Of a stretch of DNA of 55,157 nt, positions 34,719 through 41,713 are shown one piece after another (position 1 is the stretch's first letter; each line of letters starts with the position of its first letter). The notes under the pieces are model-generated. The model saw only the letters and a program-made list of their open reading frames with translations, was not told where the DNA came from and did not search any database. Made by a program: the position numbers and the translations under genes. The stretch spans positions 1 to 55,157 of the forward strand of contig CAMAVR010000018.1 of NCBI GenBank assembly GCA_945861885.1, given 5' to 3'. Source of the stretch: Nannocystis exedens (lineage in GTDB: Bacteria > Myxococcota_A > Polyangia > Polyangiales > Polyangiaceae).

Positions 34719-36083
34719 TCACTTCTTTTCTTCGGTGGCGCCTGCGCCAGAGGTGGGGAGCTCTTCATAGTCTCCGCTTTCGTTGTCGCCAGGGAGTATT
34801 ACCTCGTAGAGATGGTCGTCCGCGGCAGCTTGCGCGGGGCGTCGATCTCGCGGCAAACTTGGCGCGTACGGCGGCGGTCGGTCCAAGTCGCGAGGAGTGT
34901 CGTCGACACCCGCCGCTTGGTCACCCGGAAGGCCCCCGAATACCTCCGTCACGAACACTGGAGCGGCCGTCGGCCTGCGCCCATAAACTAGCTGCTCGAG
35001 AAGACCTCGCGGGTGCCAGTTGAGCGAGATCGGGACGGAGCGCGCGATGACTTCTGTCTCGCTTACTTCGGATTCACGGACGACGCATTCAAACTGAACG
35101 TTGTAGATCCCGCTCGCGTTGGCCGGCTTCCAGCCCATCTTGGAGCCGAACCCAATCGGTTGCCATGCCTCGGTGGGCTGCTGACGGTACGACCAGCGAC
35201 TGTAGAGCGGCTTCCCGTGCCAGTAGAGTTCGTGCCCAATCTTCTTCGCGCCCTTGCACACGCCATGTAGGTCAAACAATCGGCCATGCTGAATGCGCCC
35301 CACCGGTGGGGTCGAAACAATTTGGGCCAGGAGGACCGACGACTTCACTTCGAATTCAAGAGTCGTCTGGCTGGCAACGTGGTCGGTGCTATCAAGGCAC
35401 TCGAGCTTCGTAACGAACGAACCTGCGGGGAAGGTTTTGGTGACGGCTAGCGTGTCGCCGAATCGCACCCAGTCTCCCGCCGCCGCGTCTTTCCATGACC
35501 AGCGCGACCGAAAGCGAAGGTCGGGGCCGGTGACTGCATATCGGACGCAAGTGCTATTAAACGCGATCGACGTTTCGCTCTGTAGATTTGTGATGTCACG
35601 CGGAGCCAAAATCTCGGCGTGCGGCTCGTTGACCGTGATCTTAATCTTCGGCGGGTTTTCTTCGTCCGCGTAGCATCTTTGAACCAAGCGATATCGGCCA
35701 GCTGGCGGCGCCTCCCAAGGCATTTCGGCGGTCCCATGAAAGGTCGGAGATGTTTGACGTTTTTTTGGATCAAGCTCTTTAGTATACGTTTCCGTGCCGC
35801 CGCGATTCGTGATGACCCAACGCGGAAGCGGCGCGTAGTCTTTGCCGCCTATGTTCGCCGTACACTTCCCCCGAATAGGGATCGTCTGGCCGACCCAGAT
35901 CATGATGTCGGCACCGGGCGAGATCAGTTTGCTGTCTCCCGATTTGACGATCGGCGCCGACGAACTGTCGCTCATCGACGACTCATCGTCAGGCGACTCA
36001 CCCGTTCCAGAACAGCCTACGATGGCCAGTGTTAGCGCGCCTATAGGTGCGAATCGTGCGGTCCAAAGTCGATTCGTAAACAT
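34719..36083 (-). CDS. lipoprotein, paralogue of its downstream neighbour
   Basis: 454 residues from ATG 36083, preceded by GAGGGA six bases upstream; a longer frame exists but lacks signal features. Lipobox IVGC follows MFTNRLWTARFAPIGALTLA. After an acidic Ser-rich linker, beta-rich repeats show paired cysteines (GKCTANIGG, LVQRCYADEE, STCVRYAV, KLECLDSTD, VQFECVVR) with strand patterns like GRYRLVQRC. The C-terminus is Pro/Asp-rich. Together with the following lipoprotein it forms a two-gene unit, possibly a surface or stalk-like structure. Function unknown. Confidence 0.72.
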   Translation of the reverse strand: MFTNRLWTARFAPIGALTLAIVGCSGTGESPDDESSMSDSSSAPIVKSGDSKLISPGADIMIWVGQTIPIRGKCTANIGGKDYAPLPRWVITNRGGTETYTKELDPKKRQTSPTFHGTAEMPWEAPPAGRYRLVQRCYADEENPPKIKITVNEPHAEILAPRDITNLQSETSIAFNSTCVRYAVTGPDLRFRSRWSWKDAAAGDWVRFGDTLAVTKTFPAGSFVTKLECLDSTDHVASQTTLEFEVKSSVLLAQIVSTPPVGRIQHGRLFDLHGVCKGAKKIGHELYWHGKPLYSRWSYRQQPTEAWQPIGFGSKMGWKPANASGIYNVQFECVVRESEVSETEVIARSVPISLNWHPRGLLEQLVYGRRPTAAPVFVTEVFGGLPGDQAAGVDDTPRDLDRPPPYAPSLPRDRRPAQAAADDHLYEVILPGDNESGDYEELPTSGAGATEEKK

Positions 36084-36294
36084 GATAAGTCCCTCGTCAG
36101 AATAAGCAGTTGGCTCTTCGTCGACGTGAAGTCGCCTAGCCGATGCCAACGAAGGAGCGCTGTTGCACGCGAGCGACAGGCGTGCAAGCGGTAGTTGGGC
36201 GCACTCCAACCTGTAAAAGCACACTGTTAAGGCGTTGCGCTGTGCACGATTCGTATATTGTTTGACGAGGTGCGCGTTTGCGTTAGGAGGCGTT

Positions 36295-38115
36295 GTGGGG
36301 GTTGTTGGCGTCGCGAGTCTGTTCGCTTGGGTTATCGCGCTGATGTGGCTTCTCGGTACGTTGCGTCTGAGGCGCCGTATCAAGGCGATGGCGGTGCTTA
36401 AGCCGTCGTTGTCGGAGCCGACGCACGACGAGTACGAGCTCATCGTTCGCTCAGGCTTTCGACTCGATCCGCCGTGGCGTTTCGGGGCGATTAAATACGC
36501 CGAGCGGTCGCGTCTTGATGTGCTCGATCTGGTTCCGACAGGTCTCGAAGCGTCGCAAGCGATCCGTTTTTTTGTGTCGTTTGATCCGCTAAATTACCGG
36601 AAAAATCGCATCGCCGCGGGGAGGTCGGCCGCGCACGCGATTGTTTTGCGAAAGCGGCTCGCCGGAACTTTGACTGACGACGAAAAACGGCCGACCGATG
36701 CGGCGGCGTTCGCGCGACTGGCTCGGAAACTCAAAGAGTTAGCGCCGTCGTCGAGCGATGCGGCGTTTGTTCCAGTACCTTCGTCGATCGATGAAACGCA
36801 GGCCGAGCGTGACGCAGCGCTTCGCGCGATCTTTGGCGACTACGTTTATTCGATGATGATCGCGTCGCTTGCGCTACTTGTCGGAGCCGTTCTCGCGTCA
36901 CCGCTCGTCGGCTTTTTCGCGCTTTTTGAAATGCACCTTGAGCTTGCGATCGCCTCGGTGATGACACCGCTGAAGCCGCGTCGTCTGGCTCGTTTTACGC
37001 TCTGCCGTTTCGTCAGCGATGTGTCGACGGTGTTTCGCCGCGATGCGTGGGCGGTGAAGAGGGAGCCCGATGCGGTGCGCGCGCTTCGTCCCGTCTACGG
37101 CGATCTTCTCAGAGATGGGATCGGTCGCTTTTTTGAGCCGCGTCGAAAAAAATGCCCGCTATGCGGAAGTGATAGTCTGAAAAAAGAGGTCGAAGTGATC
37201 GACCTGTACCAGCGCAAACCGGGGACATTCGAGCTCGATCGCTGCACGATATGCAGTCACGTCTTTCAAAATCCGCGCCTTAGCATCGACGGTCTCGATT
37301 TTTACTACCGCGATTTTTACGACGGGCTCGGCGAAGAGAAGCTCAGCGCACTCTTTTCGGCCGGATCGCGCCCCTACGTCATGCGTTCGCGCAGTCTGCG
37401 CGGCCTTGTCGAGCCGAAACGATGGCTCGACGTTGGCGGAGGGCACGGGCACTTTTGCCTCGTGGCGCGCGATGACTGGCCCGAGACCGAATTTGACATC
37501 GTCGATCTAGGCGAATCGATTCTGACGGCCGAGAAAAAAGGGTGGGTTAATCGAGCATTTCGCGCTCTTTTTCCCGATGTGGTTGATAGAATTACCGAAG
37601 AGCGCGGCCTCTACGACGTTGTGTCGATGAGCCACTATCTCGAACATACGCGCGATCCCGATGCGGAGATTGCGGCGGCGGCAAAAGCACTCGCACCGTC
37701 GGGTATTTTGATGGTCGAAGTGCCTAACCCCGATTCGTATCTTCGCCATATTTTTGGCCGCTATTGGGCGCCGTGGCTTCAGCCGCAGCATCAGCATTTG
37801 CTCTCGATTGCGAACATGGCGCGGCTCCTCAACGCGAACGGGTTCACGCCGATTCGCTGGGAAATTGGCGAGGCGCATGTCCCTTGCGACTTTTCGTTCG
37901 CCGCGATGAGCATGGTCGCTTTGATGGCGCCAGCGATCGATGCGCCATGGCTCCCTCCGGCAACATATCGCCAACGAATTGCCCATCGCATCGTTTGGCT
38001 GCTCGCCATGCCACTTATCGGCGTAGGATTTTTGCTAGACCACCTTTTTGCGCTTTTTTCGCGATCTCCCAAGTGGTCAAACACGTTTCGCGTCTTGGCG
38101 CGTCGTTCCGCGTAG
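36295..38115 (+). CDS. membrane-associated SAM methyltransferase with zinc-ribbon
   Basis: 606 residues from GTG 36295, which has AGGAGG four bases upstream; a longer frame exists from 36235. Membrane segments lie near the start (VASLFAWVIALMWLLG), around residues 190-225 (ASLALLVGAVLASPLVGFFA) and at the end (VWLLAMPLIGVGFLLDHLF). A zinc ribbon, CPLCGSD then CTICSHVF, is followed by a Rossmann SAM domain with motif I WLDVGGGHGHFC and a motif SHYLEHTRDPDAEI. It is typical of large C- or O-methyltransferases acting on lipids or glycans. It precedes the inositol-lipid operon on the same strand by about 170 bases. Confidence 0.8.
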   Translation: MGVVGVASLFAWVIALMWLLGTLRLRRRIKAMAVLKPSLSEPTHDEYELIVRSGFRLDPPWRFGAIKYAERSRLDVLDLVPTGLEASQAIRFFVSFDPLNYRKNRIAAGRSAAHAIVLRKRLAGTLTDDEKRPTDAAAFARLARKLKELAPSSSDAAFVPVPSSIDETQAERDAALRAIFGDYVYSMMIASLALLVGAVLASPLVGFFALFEMHLELAIASVMTPLKPRRLARFTLCRFVSDVSTVFRRDAWAVKREPDAVRALRPVYGDLLRDGIGRFFEPRRKKCPLCGSDSLKKEVEVIDLYQRKPGTFELDRCTICSHVFQNPRLSIDGLDFYYRDFYDGLGEEKLSALFSAGSRPYVMRSRSLRGLVEPKRWLDVGGGHGHFCLVARDDWPETEFDIVDLGESILTAEKKGWVNRAFRALFPDVVDRITEERGLYDVVSMSHYLEHTRDPDAEIAAAAKALAPSGILMVEVPNPDSYLRHIFGRYWAPWLQPQHQHLLSIANMARLLNANGFTPIRWEIGEAHVPCDFSFAAMSMVALMAPAIDAPWLPPATYRQRIAHRIVWLLAMPLIGVGFLLDHLFALFSRSPKWSNTFRVLARRSA

Positions 38116-38212
38116 GCTTTTTTCGGCAGAGTCTGAGCAGAAAACGCGCATCGTCTTAACTTTCCTTGCGCGTAACGGTATGGTCGCGCAATTCATGAAC
38201 CGGCGTAGGCGA

Positions 38213-38218
38213 TATAAG
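38213..38218 (+). promoter_or_regulatory. candidate -10 element before the inositol-lipid operon
   Basis: TATAAG with a purine-rich run after it, about 27 bases before the leader ORF start. No clear -35 box is seen at the usual distance (AATTCA), so an activator may be needed. Low confidence. Confidence 0.35.
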
Positions 38219-38244
38219 CGTTCGGCAGTTGTAAGGGAGACAAA

Positions 38245-38292
38245 ATGGCACAAATTTCCGTGTTTTGTAGGGGAAGAGCGAGGGTTGCTTGA
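38245..38292 (+). CDS. leader peptide ORF (15 aa) before the inositol-phosphate synthase gene
   Basis: ATG 38245 is preceded by AAGGGAG (38233-38239), a strong ribosome site, and encodes MAQISVFCRGRARVA. Its TGA overlaps the TTG start of the synthase (TTGA). A stop at 38268-38270 in the synthase frame means that TTG is the only available start for it. So ribosomes that finish the small frame can reinitiate on the synthase. Arg residues are clustered near its end. No homologue is recognised; a coupling or attenuator role is inferred. Confidence 0.5.
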   Translation: MAQISVFCRGRARVA

Positions 38293-39602
38293 AACGGCCC
38301 GTTAACATTCCCAGCGCGGAAGGGAAATTGGCAGTCCTCATCCCAGGTATGGGGGCGGTCGCGACAACGATGATTGTCGGCGTTCTTCTGGCGAGGCGAG
38401 GCAAAGGTCATCCAATAGGCTCGCTAACCCAGATGGGGACGGTGCGTCTCGGTCGGCGGACGGATGAGCGCGTCGTAAAAATATCGGAGCTCGTCCCGTT
38501 GGCTGATTTGAGCCAAATTGAGTTCGGCGGGTGGGATATTTTTCCCGATGACGCCTACGAGTCGGCGAAGCACGCCGGCGTTCTTCGCGATGAGCATCTT
38601 GATCTGGTTAAAGAAGAGCTCCGCGCGATAAAGCCGATGCGAGGGGTCTTTTATCCCGAGTTCGTGAAGCGCCTCAACGGGACGTACACGAAGGCGGCGG
38701 CATCAAAAGCCGAGATGGTCGAGCTTCTCCGCCAAGACATCCGCGAATTTATCGCAAAGCGAGGCTGTTCACGCGCCGTTGCCGTCTGGTGCGGGTCGAC
38801 CGAAGTTTTTACCGTCCCATCGGAGGTTCACGCAACCGTCAGTGCGTTTGAAGCGGGGCTAAAAGCCAGCGATCCACGAATCACAAATTCGCAAATTTAT
38901 GCGTGGGCGCTTTTGAAAGAGCGCGTGCCATTCGTCAACGGGTCGCCAAACGTGGCGGTCGATTTTGCCGCGGCGCAAGAGCTCGCGCGCGAGCTTCGCG
39001 TTCCAATCGCCGGCAAAGATTTTAAGACCGGGCAGACATTGATGAAAACGATCGTCGCGCCGGGCTTTAAGAGCCGAATGCTCGGCCTTCGAGGCTGGTA
39101 TTCGACAAATATTTTAGGCAACCGTGACGGCGAAGTGCTCGACGACCCAGACAATTTCAAAGCCAAAGAGGTCTCGAAATTGGGCGTTTTAGAGTCGATT
39201 CTCGAAACCGAGCGCTACAAAATTTTATACGGCGATCTGGTTCACAAAGTACGCATCGATTACTACCCACCAAGAGGCGACGACAAAGAGGGGTGGGATA
39301 ACATCGATCTGTTCGGTTGGCTCGGCTACCCGATGCAGATGAAGATCAACTTTCTCTGCAAAGATTCGATCTTGGCGGCTCCTCTGGTGTTAGATCTGGC
39401 GCTCTTTAGCGACTTAGCGCAACGAGCAGGTTTTCGCGGTACGCAAGAGTGGTTGAGCTTTTACTTCAAGAGCCCGATGACAGCGCCGGGGCTCTACCCA
39501 GAGCACGATTTGTTCATCCAGCTCATGAAGCTGAAAAATACGCTTCGCTGGATGAGCGGTGAAGAGGTCCTCACGCATTTAGGGCATGAATATTACGATT
39601 GA
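38289..39602 (+). CDS. ino1: myo-inositol-1-phosphate synthase
   Basis: 437 residues from TTG 38289, with GAGGG five bases upstream. It converts glucose-6-phosphate to inositol-phosphate with NAD. The Rossmann loop is LIPGMGAVATTMIVGVLLAR. The conserved core is present: GKDFKTGQTLMKTIVAP, TNILGNRDGEVLDDP, FKAKEVSKLG, and the substrate-side KVRIDYYPPRGDDKEGWDNI and FLCKDSILAAPLVLDLALF. The protein is smaller than yeast INO1 and of the bacterial type. It is the first gene of an eight-gene run and overlaps the next by 17 bases, so its product feeds phosphatidylinositol synthesis. Confidence 0.95.
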   Translation: MKRPVNIPSAEGKLAVLIPGMGAVATTMIVGVLLARRGKGHPIGSLTQMGTVRLGRRTDERVVKISELVPLADLSQIEFGGWDIFPDDAYESAKHAGVLRDEHLDLVKEELRAIKPMRGVFYPEFVKRLNGTYTKAAASKAEMVELLRQDIREFIAKRGCSRAVAVWCGSTEVFTVPSEVHATVSAFEAGLKASDPRITNSQIYAWALLKERVPFVNGSPNVAVDFAAAQELARELRVPIAGKDFKTGQTLMKTIVAPGFKSRMLGLRGWYSTNILGNRDGEVLDDPDNFKAKEVSKLGVLESILETERYKILYGDLVHKVRIDYYPPRGDDKEGWDNIDLFGWLGYPMQMKINFLCKDSILAAPLVLDLALFSDLAQRAGFRGTQEWLSFYFKSPMTAPGLYPEHDLFIQLMKLKNTLRWMSGEEVLTHLGHEYYD

Positions 39603-40395
39603 TTTAGCCGCATCGTTGATCCTTCTCGCGACCACTCTGGTCGCTTTGGCGGCGTACGCGACCCGTGTGATTTTTCACGGGCGCGCGCGCTCAGAGCGGG
39701 TTGAGCGCGAGGGGGAAAGTCTCATCATCCGAAAAGGGGCGATGGAGACAACACTCTGGGTCATGGGTCCGATCGGCGAAGCATGCGTGCGACTCGGCAT
39801 TACAGCCAATGCGGTGACATGGAGCTCGCTCGCATTTGGGCTCATGGCCGGGGTCGCGATTGCAAGCGCTCATTTTGGCGTTGCGGCGGCTCTCGCTGCG
39901 CTTGCCGCGCTGGGCGATGCGCTCGACGGTGTAGTCGCTCGGGCAAGCGGCGAGTTAAGCGATTCTGGTGCTATTTTAGACGCGGCGATCGATCGCTATG
40001 TCGAACTTGCGTTTATCGGTGGGCTCGCGTTTTATTTTCGAGAGCACCCATTTGAGCTAATTTTAGGCCTTTGCGCGATCGCTGGCGCCTTCATGGTGAG
40101 CTACGGCTCAGCGAAAGCCGAGGCGCTTCGAGTCGCGGTGCCGCGAGGTTCGATGCGGCGCGCAGAGCGAGTTCTTCTCCTAGTCGTCGGGGTCGGTCTC
40201 GCGCCGATTGTATCGGCGGTGCCGGCGATTGCTGAGTGGTCCGATGGTCCAGCGGTCGTTGCGCTCGCTCTGATTGCCACGGTCGGTAACGTATCTGCGG
40301 TGCGCCGCCTTGCCGCCGCGGCTCGAGCTACGAAAGGGCTGCGGCGGACGAGCGAAGCGGTCGCGATTGTCGCTGTCGAGAGACGCGCGTCGTGA
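39586..40395 (+). CDS. CDP-alcohol phosphatidyltransferase (phosphatidylinositol-phosphate synthase candidate)
   Basis: 269 residues, integral membrane with about six spans. The full CDP-AP motif is present: DALDGVVARASGELSDSG with the two remaining Asp in AILDAAIDR, matching D-x2-DG-x2-AR-x8-G-x3-D-x3-D. It joins CDP-diacylglycerol to an alcohol phosphate or alcohol. Gene position directly after inositol-phosphate synthase predicts phosphatidylinositol-phosphate as product. ATG 39586 overlaps ino1 by 17 bases, and the stop overlaps the next gene as GTGA. Substrate choice is inferred from context; phosphatidylglycerophosphate synthesis is the alternative. Confidence 0.85.
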   Translation: MNITIDLAASLILLATTLVALAAYATRVIFHGRARSERVEREGESLIIRKGAMETTLWVMGPIGEACVRLGITANAVTWSSLAFGLMAGVAIASAHFGVAAALAALAALGDALDGVVARASGELSDSGAILDAAIDRYVELAFIGGLAFYFREHPFELILGLCAIAGAFMVSYGSAKAEALRVAVPRGSMRRAERVLLLVVGVGLAPIVSAVPAIAEWSDGPAVVALALIATVGNVSAVRRLAAAARATKGLRRTSEAVAIVAVERRAS

Positions 40396-41255
40396 AGCGT
40401 GCGGTGGCGAAGTGGCTGCCGCTCATTTTGATCGCGTGGCCGGCCTTCTGCGTCGCGGTCGGCGAGTGGCGCATCGAGCATATTGTGCTCGGCTTCGCGA
40501 TCGCGATTCTCGCGTACGGCACGCCGGCGATGCAGCGGCTGTTCCGCGGCCTGTTTCCGTTTTGTCTCCTGGCGCTCATTTACGATTCGATGCGCTACTG
40601 GCACAAGTTTGGCGTGACGGCGGCGCGCGTTCATCTGTGCGATTTGCGCGCGCTTGAATTGCGCCTATTCGGCTTCGAGGGGGAGACCGCAAGCGACTGG
40701 TTTCAGGCTCACGCCTCGCCGTTTTTTGATCGCCTCTGCGCGGTGCCGTACGGGACATTTATTTTCGTGTCGCTTGCGGTTGGCGCGTGGCTCTATTTTC
40801 GTGATTACGATGCGCTCTGTCGTTTCGCGTGGACGTTTCTGCTCGTCAATATCGCCGGCTTCATCACCTATCACGCCTATCCGGCTGCCCCTCCTTGGTA
40901 CTTTCACTCGCACGGCTGCTTCGTCGATCTCAGCACAACAGCAAGCGCAGGGCCGAACTTGGCGCGTGTCGACGCATGGCTCGGCGTACCGTATTTTGCC
41001 GGTTTTTACGGGCGATCGGCCGATGTATTCGGCGCCGTTCCTTCGCTTCATGTTGCCTATCCGCTGCTTAATCTGATTTTCGGATGGCGCTATTGGCAAG
41101 CCCTTGGGCGCAGTCTTGCCGTCGCTTTTTTTCTCTTGATGTGCGTTTCGGCGGTCTACCTCGATCACCATTGGGTGATCGACGTGCTCATCGGCATTAC
41201 GTACACCGCTACTATTTCGTTTTGCGTGAACGCGCTCTGGCGAGGCAAAACGTGA
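40392..41255 (+). CDS. AUR1/PAP2-family enzyme (inositol-phosphorylceramide-synthase-like)
   Basis: 287 residues with about seven membrane segments. The PAP2/AUR1 active site is visible: TYHAYPAAPPWY before C2, then GAVPSLHVAYPL (C2-type His) and YLDHHWVIDVLIG (C3 His and Asp). The AAPPWY, SLHVAYP and HHWxID patterns match fungal AUR1 and bacterial inositol-phosphosphingolipid synthases better than simple PAP2 phosphatases. It could move the phosphoinositol head from phosphatidylinositol to a ceramide-like acceptor, in the inner membrane. GTG 40392 overlaps the previous stop. No sphingoid-base genes are in the window, so the acceptor is unknown. Confidence 0.8.
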   Translation: MKRAVAKWLPLILIAWPAFCVAVGEWRIEHIVLGFAIAILAYGTPAMQRLFRGLFPFCLLALIYDSMRYWHKFGVTAARVHLCDLRALELRLFGFEGETASDWFQAHASPFFDRLCAVPYGTFIFVSLAVGAWLYFRDYDALCRFAWTFLLVNIAGFITYHAYPAAPPWYFHSHGCFVDLSTTASAGPNLARVDAWLGVPYFAGFYGRSADVFGAVPSLHVAYPLLNLIFGWRYWQALGRSLAVAFFLLMCVSAVYLDHHWVIDVLIGITYTATISFCVNALWRGKT

Positions 41256-41713
41256 AGTGGCAAAACGTCGCGACTTACGGGCTGGGGACATGGTTCGGCT
41301 GCGGCTACGTTCCGCGCGCACCAGGCACGGCGGGGACGCTCGGCGCGATTCCGCTTTATCTTCTTCTTCGCGCATCGGGGAGCGTGACAATTCTCGCGGT
41401 CGCGGGAGCCCTTGCGATTCTCGGAGTGCTTGCGTCGTCGCGCATTGTTCGTGAAACGGGCAAAAAAGATCCGCAGATCATCGTGATCGACGAAGTGGTC
41501 GGTGTTCTGGTCACACTCGCGGCAGCTCCACCGACGTGGCCCGCGCTCGTCGTTGGGTTCGTGGCATTTCGGATTTTTGACATGTGGAAGCCGTGGCCCG
41601 CGCGAACAGCCGAACGGCTCCCCGAAGGGTGGGGTGTGGTAGCCGACGATGTGGTTGCCGGCGCGTATGGGGCTGCTGTTTTGGGCGTACTACGCGCCAC
41701 TGGGGTTTTATGA
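41252..41713 (+). CDS. pgpA: PgpA-family phosphatase (phosphatidylinositol-phosphate phosphatase candidate)
   Basis: 153 residues from GTG 41252, which overlaps the previous stop (GTGA). The PgpA family signature is complete: ATYGLGTWFGCGYVPRAPGT near the N-terminus, DPQIIVIDEVVG in the middle, and FRIFDMWKPWPA with VADDVVAGAYG near the end, with three or four membrane spans. PgpA removes phosphate from phosphatidylglycerophosphate; here, next to an inositol-phosphate lipid synthase, phosphatidylinositol-phosphate is the likelier substrate. This completes the route to phosphatidylinositol. The stop overlaps the exporter start as ATGA. Confidence 0.92.
   Translation: MKWQNVATYGLGTWFGCGYVPRAPGTAGTLGAIPLYLLLRASGSVTILAVAGALAILGVLASSRIVRETGKKDPQIIVIDEVVGVLVTLAAAPPTWPALVVGFVAFRIFDMWKPWPARTAERLPEGWGVVADDVVAGAYGAAVLGVLRATGVL

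Noticed and set aside
40392..41255. Plain PAP2 phosphatase
   Set aside because: The motif spacing and AAPPWY/HHWVID segments match AUR1-type better, and the gene lies in an inositol-lipid operon. Not excluded.
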